Origin: QHXQ01 sp036389395
GTDB lineage: Bacteria > Acidobacteriota > Blastocatellia > Pyrinomonadales > Pyrinomonadaceae
DNA: 64,000 nucleotides
Assembly (NCBI GenBank): GCA_036389395.1
Contig: DASVPY010000017.1
Span: forward strand, 1 to 64,000
Direction: 5' to 3'
The position numbers were made by a program, and so were the translations under genes. Shown one piece after another: positions 29,661-38,515 of the stretch (its first letter is position 1; each line of letters begins with the position of its first letter). The notes under the pieces were generated by a model, which was not told the origin of the DNA, ran no database searches, and worked only from the letters and a program-made list of their open reading frames with translations.

Positions 29661-30511
29661 TCCGCCGCGGCCGCGATGGCGCGGCGCGTGTAGACCTGCG
29701 CGAGATGGCGGCGGTAGTCGGCCGAGGCGTAGAGGTCTGCGTTGAGTTCGACGCCGTCGGCGGCGTGCGCCGCGGCGGCCGCGATCCCTTGCTCGGTCAA
29801 CGCCTGCCCGGCGAGCGCCTGCTCGACGCCCGCGGCGCGGTACGCCTTGACGGCGACGCCCGTCACGCCGACCGCCAACGCCTCGCAGCGTTCGCCCTGG
29901 CGCGCGAGGTTGACGGCGACGCCGACGACGGCGAAGCCCGACGCCGGGTGCGGCAGTTTCAAGTACGCCTGGCTCGCGCGCGCGGCGGCGCGCGGGACGC
30001 GTATCTCGCGTAGGATTTCGCCGGGCGCGAGCGCCGTCGTGAGCATGTCCACGAAGAAGTCCGCCACCGCGATGGTGCGCTCGCCCTGGGCGCTCACGGC
30101 GACGAGTTCGGCGTCGAGCGCGAGGACGGCGGCGGGCCAGTCGGCGGCCGGGTCTGCGTGCGCGAGGCTGCCGCCAATCGTGCCCTTGTTGCGCACCTGC
30201 ACGTCGCCGATGGACGCGGCGCACGCCGGCACGAGCGGGCACAACTCCCGCAGCCGCGCCGACGCCTCAAGCTCGTGATGCGTCGTCAGCGCACCGATCT
30301 CGATGCGGTCGGCCGTCTCGCGCACGTAAGCCAAATCCTTGAGCCGGCCGATGTCAACCAACAACTGCGGCTGCGCCAGCCGCAACTTCATCGCCGGAAT
30401 CAGACTGTGCCCGCCCGCGAGCACCTTCGCCTCGTCCGGGTGCTCAGCCAGCAGCGCCACCGCTTCATCGAGCGACGCGGGCGCGACGTAATCGAACTGT
30501 GCTGGGATCAT
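29657..30511 (-). CDS. coxM: CoxM-type FAD-binding subunit
   Basis: 284 residues. FAD-binding motifs of the xanthine dehydrogenase/CO dehydrogenase medium subunit are clear: KVLAGGHSLIPAMKLRL near residue 35 and TIGGSLAHADPAADWP near 112. The protein is full length. It passes electrons from the iron-sulfur subunit to FAD and on to an acceptor. In the operon it follows coxL, but a plus-strand gene pair (30639-31456) separates them. Confidence 0.92.
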   Translation of the reverse strand: MIPAQFDYVAPASLDEAVALLAEHPDEAKVLAGGHSLIPAMKLRLAQPQLLVDIGRLKDLAYVRETADRIEIGALTTHHELEASARLRELCPLVPACAASIGDVQVRNKGTIGGSLAHADPAADWPAAVLALDAELVAVSAQGERTIAVADFFVDMLTTALAPGEILREIRVPRAAARASQAYLKLPHPASGFAVVGVAVNLARQGERCEALAVGVTGVAVKAYRAAGVEQALAGQALTEQGIAAAAAHAADGVELNADLYASADYRRHLAQVYTRRAIAAAAE

Positions 30512-30638
30512 CTTTCAACTCCCTGAACATTCCGCGGCCGTGTGTCGGTGAACGGCGACGGAACTAGTTGTCGAATCTTCTGCCGTGTCGTTAACCCACT
30601 GTAGTATCATACAACCCGACCGCGGCACGGAGGTTTAC

Positions 30639-30986
30639 ATGGTTACGTCTCTGGATCAGTCAGTGCCCACCTTGAGCGAGTTGCCGGTGACGTTGCCGCG
30701 CGAAGGGGCGATTGAGATCGAACTTAAAGGCGGCATCGTTATCTTCCGCATCTCGCAGATCGGGCAGCGCCGTATAGAAGCACTGCTGGACAAGCAATCG
30801 GCCTCAGGTCTGACCCCGGCCGAAGAACAAGAGCTGAGCCAGTACGAAGACGTTGACGACTACCTGAGTTACCTCAACCGCCTGACGCGCAACCTGGCCT
30901 ACCACGTGGAATCAAGCCAGCGCGAGCTTGCCCGCCCCAAACCCGAGCCTACCGTTACGACCTCGGAAGACGAGGCTTCGAGCTAA
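30639..30986 (+). CDS. Small acidic protein upstream of the HNH gene
   Basis: 115 residues; CACGGAGG lies just before ATG 30639. The N-terminal part has a strand pair (GAIEIELKGGIVIFRISQIG), the middle is helical (RRIEALLDKQSASGLTPAEEQELSQYEDVDDYLSYLNRL) and the tail is disordered, Pro/Glu-rich. Similar small proteins are seen upstream of stand-alone HNH genes in other bacteria. It is 11 bases ahead of the HNH gene, so translation is probably coupled. Role unknown; an immunity or DNA-binding role is possible. Confidence 0.75.
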   Translation: MVTSLDQSVPTLSELPVTLPREGAIEIELKGGIVIFRISQIGQRRIEALLDKQSASGLTPAEEQELSQYEDVDDYLSYLNRLTRNLAYHVESSQRELARPKPEPTVTTSEDEASS

Positions 30987-30997
30987 GAGGACGGCTC

Positions 30998-31456
30998 ATG
31001 CCGCGCAAGATACCCGCCGACTTGCGGGCGCGTGTCCGGCAGCGCGCCGCCGATCTCTGCGAATATTGTCACACCAGCGAGCTTTGGCAGTACGTCCGCT
31101 TCACGGTAGATCACGTGTTGCCTTTAGCCGAGGGCGGCGCGGATACGTTCGAGAACCCGGCCCTGGCGTGCTTCCACTGCAACCGCCGCAAATCCAACCG
31201 GCAATCGGCCGTTGACGGCGAGACGAATCAAGTCGTTCCGCTTTTCAACCCGCGCCAACACAGTTGGAGCGACCACTTCGTCTGGTCAGCCGGCGGGCTG
31301 CGCGTCTTACCCCGAACGGCCATCGGCCGCGTCACGGTCGAGTTGCTGGAACTGAACCGAGAGCGCATCCTGCACATCCGCTCGGCTGATGTCAGCGTCG
31401 GGCGACACCCGCCGGCCGACGTTCCGATTCAAAGAACAGAACCGCCTACTGCTTGA
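30998..31456 (+). CDS. HNH endonuclease
   Basis: 152 residues. A complete HNH site: zinc-type cysteines CEYC (21, 24) and CFHCNRRKSNR (58, 61), catalytic VDHVLPLAEGG with H39, and N53 in FENPALAC. The rest is a strand-rich C-terminal domain. It should nick or cut DNA. Its last 11 bases overlap the 3' end of coxL on the opposite strand. It and the preceding gene lie inverted inside the cox operon, suggesting insertion of a two-gene cassette. No intein, intron or restriction partner is visible. Confidence 0.9.
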   Translation: MPRKIPADLRARVRQRAADLCEYCHTSELWQYVRFTVDHVLPLAEGGADTFENPALACFHCNRRKSNRQSAVDGETNQVVPLFNPRQHSWSDHFVWSAGGLRVLPRTAIGRVTVELLELNRERILHIRSADVSVGRHPPADVPIQRTEPPTA

Positions 31457-33893
31457 TGATCTGCCAGACCGTCTCCGGCCGGATCGGCATGTCGAGGTGT
31501 TTGACGCCGAAGGGGGCGAGGGCGTCCACGACGGCGCTGACGATGGCCGGCGTCGCGCCGATGGTGCCGGCTTCGCCGACGCCTTTGACGCCGAGCGGGT
31601 TGACGGGCGTCGGCGTCTCGGTGCGATCCAGCTCGAACCACGGGAGCATGTGCGCGCGCGGCACGGCGTAGTCCATCAGCGTGCCCGTGATGAGCTGCCC
31701 CTGCTCGTCGTAGACCACCGCCTCGTAGAGCGCCTGCCCGATTGATTGGACGATGCCGCCCTGCACCTGTCCGTCCACGAGCAGAGGGTTGATGACGCGA
31801 CCGCAGTCGTCCACGGCGACGTAGCGCAGGAACTTGATCGCGCCCGTCTCGCGCTCCACTTCGACGACGGCGACGTGCGTGCCGAAGGGGAAGGTGAAAT
31901 TCTTCGGCTCGAAGAAGTATGTCGCGGAGAGACCCGGCTCCAAGTCGGGCGGCAACTCTTTGGCGAGGTGCGCGGCGAGCGCCACGTCTTGCAGCGAGAC
32001 GCGCGTGCGCCCTTCGGTCTCCGGCTCGGGCAGCGCGCCGGCCGGGTCTTGCCCCGCGGGCAGCACGGGCGGCGGCACTTCGCCCCCGTCAGCAACGCTC
32101 TCAGCATCGCCCGCGTCGCCGCTCCCGTCGCCCGCCGCCGCGGCCTTCGCCGCGCGCTCGACGGTGAACACGCCGTCGGCAAACTTCACGCTCGCCGCGT
32201 CCGCGCCGAGCATGTGCGCGGCGATCTTGGTCGCCTTCTCTTTGAGCTTTTCGATGGCGACGAAGACGGCCGTGCCGCCGACGGCCGTCGCGCGGCTGCC
32301 GAACGTGCCGATGCCGTACTGCACGATGGACGTGTCGCCGTGGACGACGGTTACTGCGTTCAAGTCAACGCCTAGTTCGTCCGCCGCGAGTTGCGCGAAC
32401 GAGGTCTCCTGCCCCTGCCCGTGCGGCGACGCGCCGGTCAAGACCGTGACCGCGCCCGTCGGCTCGATGCGCACGGTCGCGCTCTCCCAGCCGCCCGCCG
32501 GCATCGCCTGCGACGGCCCCAGCGCGCAAATCTCCACGTAGGTCGAGACGCCTATGCCGATGAGCCGGCCCGCGGCGCGCCCGCGCTCCTGCTCCGCGCG
32601 CAACTCTTCGTAGCCCGCGTTGGCGAGCGCCTTGGCGAGCGCGCCTTCGTAGTCGCCGCTGTCGTAGAACAGCCCCGTGGCGGTCTGGAATGGGAACTCG
32701 TCGGGGCGCGGGAAATTTCTGCGCCGGGCTTCGACCGGGTCGAGACCGAGTTCGCGCGCGACCAGATCGAGCGCGCGCTCGACGACGTAGGTCGCCTCGG
32801 GCCGGCCCGCGCCGCGGTAGGCGTCGGTCGCCATCTTGTTGGTAAAGACGGCGGTCACGTTGATCTGGATGGCGGGAATCTTGTAGCAGCCGGAGAGCAT
32901 GAGGCCGGTGAGCGTCGGGATGGCGGGCGTGAGCAGTTGGTGGTACGCGCCGAGGTCTGCGTAGACGTTGTAGCGCAAGCCCGTCAGCGTGCCGTCCGCC
33001 TTGCAGCCGATCTCTATGTCGCCGACCTGATCGCGCCCGTGGATGGTCGCCTGCATGTTCTCGCGCCGCGTCTCGATCCACTTGACGGGGCGGTTGAGTT
33101 GCATCGAAATCCAGCCGAGCAGAGCCTCTTCCGCGTAGACGTTCAACTTCGAGCCGAAGCCGCCGCCGACTTCGGGCGCGATGACGCGCAGGCGGTTCTC
33201 CGGCATTCCGATCATGAGCGCCAACTGCGTGCGCAGCAGGTGCGGAATCTGCGTGGAAGACCAGACGGTCAACTCCTGCTCGCCGGGCAGGTAGCGCGCG
33301 AGCACGCCGCGCGGCTCCATCGCCACGGGCGCGAGCCGCTGGTTCACGACCCTTTGCTTGATGACATGATCCGCGCCCGCGAGCGCCGCCTCTATGTCGC
33401 CCTCGCCCGCCGTCAGTTTGTAAGCGACGTTCGAGCCGAACTGCTCGTGTATGACCGCGCCGCCGTCCGCCGCCGCCGCGACCGGATCGACCACGACGGG
33501 CAACTCCTCGTAATCCACCAGCACGAGATCGCACGCGTCGCGCGCCGCGTAAGCGTCCGTCGCCACGACCGCCACAATCGGGTGGCCGACGAAGTAGACC
33601 TTCTCCTTGGCGAGCACGCGATGATCCGGGATGCGCAAGTCCGGCAAGTTGCCCGCGCACGGCACAGGCCCGACCTTATCCGCCACCTCCTGCCCCGTGT
33701 ACACCGCCACCACGCCCGGCGCTTTCAACGCTTCGCTCACGTCCACGCTCGCCAGACGCGCGTGCGCGTAGATCGAGCGCACGAACGCGACGTGCAAAGT
33801 GTCCGGCAACCTGATGTCGTCCACGTAATGCGCCAACCCGCGAATCAGCCGCGGGTCTTCGGTGCGCTTCACTCTCTGCCCGACGTATTTCAT
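31446..33893 (-). CDS. coxL: CoxL-like molybdenum hydroxylase large subunit (form II)
   Basis: 815 residues. The Mo-cofactor subunit of the xanthine dehydrogenase/CO dehydrogenase family: GGFGSKLNVYAEEALLGW, GQGQETSFAQLAADELG and GVGEAGTIGATPAIVSAV (catalytic Glu). The active-site loop reads AYRGAGRPE (near residue 358), the form II signature, not the AYxCSFR of true form I CO dehydrogenase. CO oxidation is therefore uncertain; another aldehyde or heteroaromatic substrate is likely. A Gly/Asp/Pro-rich insertion (GDGSGDAGDAESVADGGE) is unusual. The 3' end overlaps the HNH gene by 11 bases. Confidence 0.93.
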   Translation of the reverse strand: MKYVGQRVKRTEDPRLIRGLAHYVDDIRLPDTLHVAFVRSIYAHARLASVDVSEALKAPGVVAVYTGQEVADKVGPVPCAGNLPDLRIPDHRVLAKEKVYFVGHPIVAVVATDAYAARDACDLVLVDYEELPVVVDPVAAAADGGAVIHEQFGSNVAYKLTAGEGDIEAALAGADHVIKQRVVNQRLAPVAMEPRGVLARYLPGEQELTVWSSTQIPHLLRTQLALMIGMPENRLRVIAPEVGGGFGSKLNVYAEEALLGWISMQLNRPVKWIETRRENMQATIHGRDQVGDIEIGCKADGTLTGLRYNVYADLGAYHQLLTPAIPTLTGLMLSGCYKIPAIQINVTAVFTNKMATDAYRGAGRPEATYVVERALDLVARELGLDPVEARRRNFPRPDEFPFQTATGLFYDSGDYEGALAKALANAGYEELRAEQERGRAAGRLIGIGVSTYVEICALGPSQAMPAGGWESATVRIEPTGAVTVLTGASPHGQGQETSFAQLAADELGVDLNAVTVVHGDTSIVQYGIGTFGSRATAVGGTAVFVAIEKLKEKATKIAAHMLGADAASVKFADGVFTVERAAKAAAAGDGSGDAGDAESVADGGEVPPPVLPAGQDPAGALPEPETEGRTRVSLQDVALAAHLAKELPPDLEPGLSATYFFEPKNFTFPFGTHVAVVEVERETGAIKFLRYVAVDDCGRVINPLLVDGQVQGGIVQSIGQALYEAVVYDEQGQLITGTLMDYAVPRAHMLPWFELDRTETPTPVNPLGVKGVGEAGTIGATPAIVSAVVDALAPFGVKHLDMPIRPETVWQIIKQ

Positions 33894-33899
33894 GAGAAT

Positions 33900-34005
33900 C
33901 TCCGAAAGAAGCCAGAAGCCAGAAGCCAGAAGCCAGAAGTTAAAAGAGAGCGCCAGGAGCCAAGACAGTTTTTATTCTGGCTTCTGGCTGTTGACTCCTG
34001 CCTTC
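33900..34005. repeat. AGAAGCCAG-type hairpin (family C)
   Basis: Left part: tandem GAAGCCAGAA words (33903-33938). Right part: TTCTGGCTTCTGGCTGTTGA (about 33975-33994) in inverted orientation. It fills the coxS-coxL gap and extends into coxS, supplying its last codons and stop. Confidence 0.8.
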
Positions 34006-34460
34006 TCCGCCGCGTATTCCACCGCTTCGACGATGTGCTGGTAGCCGGTGCAGCGGCAGAGGTTGCCTTCGAGACCGTGGCGGATGTCGTCGCGGGTCGG
34101 GGCGGGGTTGCGTTCGAGCAGTTGGGCGGCGCACATGATCATGCCGGGCGTGCAGTAGCCGCACTGTAGCCCGTGGCGCTCCCAGAAGCCTTGCTGGACG
34201 GGGTGCAGGTCGCCGTCGGGCGCGAGACCTTCAATCGTGGTGACGCTCGCGCCGTCCGCCTGGACGGCGAACATGGTGCAAGACTTGACGGCCTGACCGT
34301 CTACGTGGACGGTGCACGCGCCGCAGAGCGACGTTTCGCAGCCGACGTGCGTGCCCGTCAGGTTGAGCACGTCGCGCAGGTAGTGGACGAGCAGCAGGCG
34401 CGGCTCGACCTCGTGGCGGCGCTCCGTGCCGTTGACGCGGATGTTGATCTCTCTCTTCAT
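33972..34460 (-). CDS. coxS: CoxS-type [2Fe-2S] subunit
   Basis: 162 residues. Both cluster motifs are complete: C-x4-C-x2-C in GCETSLCGACTVHVDG with a later C (KSC), and CGYCTPG...NLCRCTGYQHIVEAV. It is the first gene of the minus-strand operon coxS-coxL-coxM-coxG and relays electrons from the Mo site to FAD. Its final residues, GVNSQKPE, are encoded by the family C repeat, so the original C-terminus has been replaced or extended. Confidence 0.93.
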   Translation of the reverse strand: MKREINIRVNGTERRHEVEPRLLLVHYLRDVLNLTGTHVGCETSLCGACTVHVDGQAVKSCTMFAVQADGASVTTIEGLAPDGDLHPVQQGFWERHGLQCGYCTPGMIMCAAQLLERNPAPTRDDIRHGLEGNLCRCTGYQHIVEAVEYAAEKAGVNSQKPE

Positions 34461-34720
34461 CGGGCGCGACCTCGCTAGGGGCGAAAGAATTACAAAGAGG
34501 GACGTGTAATAACCCGGCTTGTACTGGTGCGCTCGCTTCTAAGCCAATTCGCGCCGAATGTCAATGGTCTGGGGCACGAGCGGCGCGGCCGGATTTAACT
34601 CGAACGGAACCACTGCCGCGCGGCAACTTGCCTGTCGGGCGCGGCGTGTGCGACATTAACCGCCCACACGTCGGAGACCCGCCGCGGGGTCTCGCACCGA
34701 GAGCGGAGGACGAAAGCCAC

Positions 34721-35257
34721 TTGCCGCAGAGTCGTAAGCGTCACACGGGGAAGAGAAGGGGCCGCCGCGGTCTCTACGCGCAACTGCCGCCCACGCGCCG
34801 CGGCGCGAGCAGCCGCACGAGGATCGTCGCCGCCGTGCTCGTCGGCGCGCTCGTCATCGTCGGCGTCGCCTACATGTTCGGGGCGCTGAGCCGGCCCGGC
34901 GGCGGCGCGGGCCAGGAGGTGCGCAAGCCTTCGGGGCTGCGCTACGTGGACGAGGTCGTCGGCACGGGCGCGGAGGCGCAGCCCGGTCAGCAGGTCTCCG
35001 TGCACTACACGGGGATGCTTGAGAGCGGCACGAAGTTCGACAGCTCGCTCGACCCCGGCAAGCAACCGCTCAGTTTCACGCTCGGCAGCCCCGGCATGAT
35101 CCCCGGCTTCGACGAAGGCGTGCGCGGGATGAAGGTCGGCGGCAAGCGCAGGCTGATCATCCCGCCGCAACTCGGCTACGGCCCGGCGGGCCGGCCGCCG
35201 TCAATCCCCGGCAACGCCACGCTCATCTTCGAGATCGAGCTGCTCAAAGTCGGCTAA
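34721..35257 (+). CDS. Membrane-anchored FKBP-type peptidyl-prolyl isomerase
   Basis: 178 residues from TTG 34721, with GGAGG at 34705-34709; the frame is open further upstream but without a good site. A basic N-terminus and one membrane helix (IVAAVLVGALVIVGVAYMF, residues about 35-53) give a type II anchor. The FKBP domain follows, about 72-178: VSVHYTGMLESGTKFDSSL, PGMIPGFDEGVRGMKVGG and LGYGPAGRPPSIPGNATLIF. Prolyl isomerase activity would be on the outer face of the inner membrane, aiding protein folding. It stands alone, diverging from coxS. Confidence 0.88.
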   Translation: MPQSRKRHTGKRRGRRGLYAQLPPTRRGASSRTRIVAAVLVGALVIVGVAYMFGALSRPGGGAGQEVRKPSGLRYVDEVVGTGAEAQPGQQVSVHYTGMLESGTKFDSSLDPGKQPLSFTLGSPGMIPGFDEGVRGMKVGGKRRLIIPPQLGYGPAGRPPSIPGNATLIFEIELLKVG

Positions 35258-35342
35258 CCCGGCCACACTCCCCAGAGCACGCGCCGCGCCGAGACGCGCG
35301 GCCGCCGCCCCTTCGTCCTTCGTCAAGCACATCGGGCCATTC

Positions 35343-37163
35343 ATGGATTACAAGTTTCAGATCAACCTCGGCGGCATCATCGATCTGCTGTCGAACCACC
35401 TCTACAGCGGCCCCGAAGTCTTCGTCCGCGAGTTGTTGCAGAACGCCGTGGACGCCATCGTCGCGCGCCGCCACGTCGAACCTGAACACGCGGGCGCAAT
35501 CGAGATCGAAGTGCCGACGCCCGCGCCGGGCGCGCCCCCGCGCGTCGTCTTCACAGACAACGGCATCGGCCTAGACGAAGAAGAGATTCACCGCTTCCTC
35601 GCCACCATCGGGCAGACCTCGAAGCGCGACGAGTTGGACGAGCGCCGCTCCGACTTCATCGGGCAGTTCGGCATCGGGCTGCTCTCGTGCTTCGTCGTCA
35701 GCGACGAGATCGTCGTCGTCACGCGCTCGGCGCGCGGCGACGCGCCCACGATGGAGTGGCGCGGGCGCGCCGACGGCACGTACACGATCCGCGTCCTCGC
35801 AGAGACCGCGCCCGCGGGCACGCGCGTCGAGTTGACGTGCAAGCCTGGGCGCGAAGAATTCTTCGAGCCGGGGCGGGTGGCGGAACTGGCGCGCCACTAC
35901 GGGAGTCTCCTGCCGTTCCCGATCAACCTCAGCGCCGACGGCCGCCGCGTCCACGTCAACGAGGACGAGCCGCCGTGGCGGCGGGCGTTCACCAACCCGC
36001 AGCAGGAGCGCGCCGCCTACATGCGCTACGGCGAGCGCGCCTTCGGCGTCGAGTTCTTCGATCACATCCCTCTGCGCGCGGCGGCGGGCGACGTGCAGGG
36101 CGTCGCCTTCGTGCTGCCGTTCGCGCCGAGCCTCGCCGCGCGCAAGACGCACCGCGTCTACCTGAAGAACATGCTGCTCTCAGAGCAGGCCGAAGGCTTG
36201 CTGCCCGACTGGGCCTTCTTCGTCAAGTGCGTCGTCAACGCCAACGACCTGCGCCCGACCGCCTCGCGCGAGTCGTTCTACGAAGACGACGCGCTGCGCG
36301 CGACGCGCACCGCGCTCGGTCAAGCCCTGCGCGACTACCTGATCGAGCTGGCCCGTCACGAGCCTTCGCGCTTGCAGCGGCTCATCCTGCTCCACTACCT
36401 CTCGATCAAGGCGCTCGCGGTGGACGACGACGAGTTCTACCGCCTCTTCATCGCCTGGCTGCCGTTCGAGACCAACATGGGCCGGATGACTCTGAGCGAG
36501 TACCGCAAGCAGCACGAAGTGGTGCGCTTCGTGCCCGACCTCGATCAGTTCCGCCAGATCGCGCGCGTCGCCGCCGCGCAAAACCTGTGCGTCATCAACG
36601 GCGCGTACACCTACGACCGCGAGTTGTTGGAGAAACTCGAAGACGTGTTCCCCGGCGCGCGCACCGAATGGGTGGACGCGACCTCCTTGACCTACAGCTT
36701 CGACTACCTGACGCTCGACGAGCAGGACGAGGTGGCCGACTTCGTGCGCTTCGCCGACGAGGTGTTGCGCCCGTTCAGTTGCGCCGCCGAGGTGCGCCGC
36801 TTCCAGCCGCACGAGCTGCCGGCGCTCTACACTGCGAGCACCGAGTTGAACTTTCGCCGCTCCGTCGAGCAGACCAAAGAGATCGCCGACGGGCTGTGGT
36901 CGTCGGTGCTGACGAACGTCGCGGGCGAGTTGCCAGCGGAGGCGTTCGCCACGCTCTGCTTCAACTACAACAGCCCGCTCGTCTACAAGCTCAGCCGGGT
37001 GCAGGACGAGACGCTCGTGCGCCTCGCCGTGCAGACGCTCTACGTCCAGTCGCTCCTCTTGAGCCACCGGCCGCTGAACGCGGCGGAGATGAAGCTCTTG
37101 AACGAGGGCTTGCTCGGCTTGCTCGAATGGGGCGTGGACGCGGGCGGGGGGTGGCTGCATTGA
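35343..37163 (+). CDS. HSP90-family protein
   Basis: 606 residues. The GHKL ATPase is complete: VRELLQNAVDAIVARR, FTDNGIGLDEEEIHRFLATI and GQFGIGLLSCFVVSDEI. Middle-domain motifs include ANDLRPTASRESFYED. It is shorter than E. coli HtpG and has a divergent C-terminal part, matching the HSP90-like proteins found beside a TPR partner in actinobacteria and acidobacteria. It should be an ATP-driven chaperone. The stop overlaps the start of the next gene in TTGA, so the two are translationally coupled. Confidence 0.9.
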   Translation: MDYKFQINLGGIIDLLSNHLYSGPEVFVRELLQNAVDAIVARRHVEPEHAGAIEIEVPTPAPGAPPRVVFTDNGIGLDEEEIHRFLATIGQTSKRDELDERRSDFIGQFGIGLLSCFVVSDEIVVVTRSARGDAPTMEWRGRADGTYTIRVLAETAPAGTRVELTCKPGREEFFEPGRVAELARHYGSLLPFPINLSADGRRVHVNEDEPPWRRAFTNPQQERAAYMRYGERAFGVEFFDHIPLRAAAGDVQGVAFVLPFAPSLAARKTHRVYLKNMLLSEQAEGLLPDWAFFVKCVVNANDLRPTASRESFYEDDALRATRTALGQALRDYLIELARHEPSRLQRLILLHYLSIKALAVDDDEFYRLFIAWLPFETNMGRMTLSEYRKQHEVVRFVPDLDQFRQIARVAAAQNLCVINGAYTYDRELLEKLEDVFPGARTEWVDATSLTYSFDYLTLDEQDEVADFVRFADEVLRPFSCAAEVRRFQPHELPALYTASTELNFRRSVEQTKEIADGLWSSVLTNVAGELPAEAFATLCFNYNSPLVYKLSRVQDETLVRLAVQTLYVQSLLLSHRPLNAAEMKLLNEGLLGLLEWGVDAGGGWLH

Positions 37164-38284
37164 GCGAACCGCTCGCACAGATGCGCGCGCTGCTGCGCGA
37201 GGCCGACGCGCTCGAACCCGGCGAGACGCAGACCGCGCTCGTCGAGGAGGCCGTGCGCCTCGCCGACACCTACGGCACGATCCGCGAGCAACTCGAAACG
37301 CGCGAAGAGTTGATCCACGCCGGCACGTTCGGCGGCGCTTACGACAAGGCGCTCGTCGCCTACTCCTGGTGTCTCGCGCAGTACGACCGCCACCCGCACG
37401 CCTCCTCGCTCGTGGACACGTACAAGCTGCTCTGGCGTTACAAGTGGATCATGGCGAACATCGCCGGCTTCCCGCAGGTCACGCGCGCGCAGTTGGACGA
37501 GATGCTGGCGGACATGGAGCGGCGTTACCGCGCCGCCGGCTACGGGCTGCGCCCCGTCTGGTCGGCGCGCTACCGCGTGGCCAAGGTCTGCGGCGACCGC
37601 GAGCTGGCCTTCGAGGCTTACAACACCATGCGCGCCATGAGCCGCGACCTCTTGAGTGACTGCGCCGCCTGCGACCTGGACGAGCAGGTCACGTTCCACA
37701 TCTGGAGCGGCAAGCACGCGCAGGCGTTGAGCCTGGCCGAGCGGTTGTTGTCGGGCGGCCTGCGCTGCGCCACGGTGCCGCAGCGCACCTACGCGCGCGT
37801 GCTCTGGCCGCTGTTCCGGCTGGGGCGCTACGACGACGCGGCGTACTACCACCTCAAAGGCTACCGCCTCATCACGGGCAGCCGCGACTGGGTGGACGAG
37901 TACGCCGACCACATGCTCTTCCTCGCCCTGACCGACAACCTCGACCGCGCCGTCGCCCTGTTCGCGCGCCACCTCCGGTTCGCCCTGAAGGCGGTGAACC
38001 AGAAAGACAAGTTCCTGTTTCTGCGCGCCGCCTGGTTTTTGTGCGCGCGGCTCGCGGCGAAAGGGCGCGCGACGCTCAAGCTGCGCCTGCCGCGCGCCTT
38101 CCCGGCTTACGAGCGCACGGGCCTCTACGAGACGGCGCGGCTCGCCGCCTGGCTCGAAGCCGAGACGCGCGCCATCGCCGCCCGCTTCGACGAGCGCGAC
38201 GGCAACGACTACTACACCCAACTCGTCGCCGAAGTCGCCACCTTCGACGCACTCGTCACGCCCTACCCGCTCGACGAACACTAG
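37160..38284 (+). CDS. TPR-type partner of the HSP90 protein
   Basis: 374 residues from TTG 37160, overlapping the HSP90 stop by four bases (GTG 37151 is an alternative). Helical throughout with TPR-like pairs: ALVEEAVRLADTYGTIREQL, GTFGGAYDKALVAYSWCLAQ and LWPLFRLGRYDDAAYYHLKG. Two Cys (SDCAAC) lie mid-protein; no signal peptide. In eukaryotes TPR co-chaperones guide HSP90; here the fixed coupling suggests the same partnership by inference. The next feature is a family A hairpin. Confidence 0.8.
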   Translation: MSEPLAQMRALLREADALEPGETQTALVEEAVRLADTYGTIREQLETREELIHAGTFGGAYDKALVAYSWCLAQYDRHPHASSLVDTYKLLWRYKWIMANIAGFPQVTRAQLDEMLADMERRYRAAGYGLRPVWSARYRVAKVCGDRELAFEAYNTMRAMSRDLLSDCAACDLDEQVTFHIWSGKHAQALSLAERLLSGGLRCATVPQRTYARVLWPLFRLGRYDDAAYYHLKGYRLITGSRDWVDEYADHMLFLALTDNLDRAVALFARHLRFALKAVNQKDKFLFLRAAWFLCARLAAKGRATLKLRLPRAFPAYERTGLYETARLAAWLEAETRAIAARFDERDGNDYYTQLVAEVATFDALVTPYPLDEH

Positions 38285-38307
38285 CCCCGGTAATCTCAGT
38301 CAAGCCT

Positions 38308-38405
38308 CCGTGCATCCTCTGTGTCCTCTGTGCCTCGGTGGTGAATCTGGTTGAAGCAGCGTTCACCACAGAGGCACAGAGCGCACAGAGGATGCACGGA
38401 GGCTT
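38308..38405. repeat. Long CACAGAGG-type hairpin (family A, long form)
   Basis: The left arm GCCTCCGTGCATCCTCTGTG to GGTGGTGAATC and the right arm GTTCACCAC to GATGCACGGAGGC are complementary over about 40 bases around a TGGTTGAAGCAGC loop. Outer ends are shared with the copy at 165-263. Confidence 0.9.
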
Positions 38406-38515
38406 GAGTGGTTTAGGCCACCACTCGCCCGCCGCCGCCCGATGCTGCTATCATGTGGGCCTAATCAGACAGTCGAACGCCCCCGGACAATTTCCCGTTG
38501 CGAGAGGAACGAACC

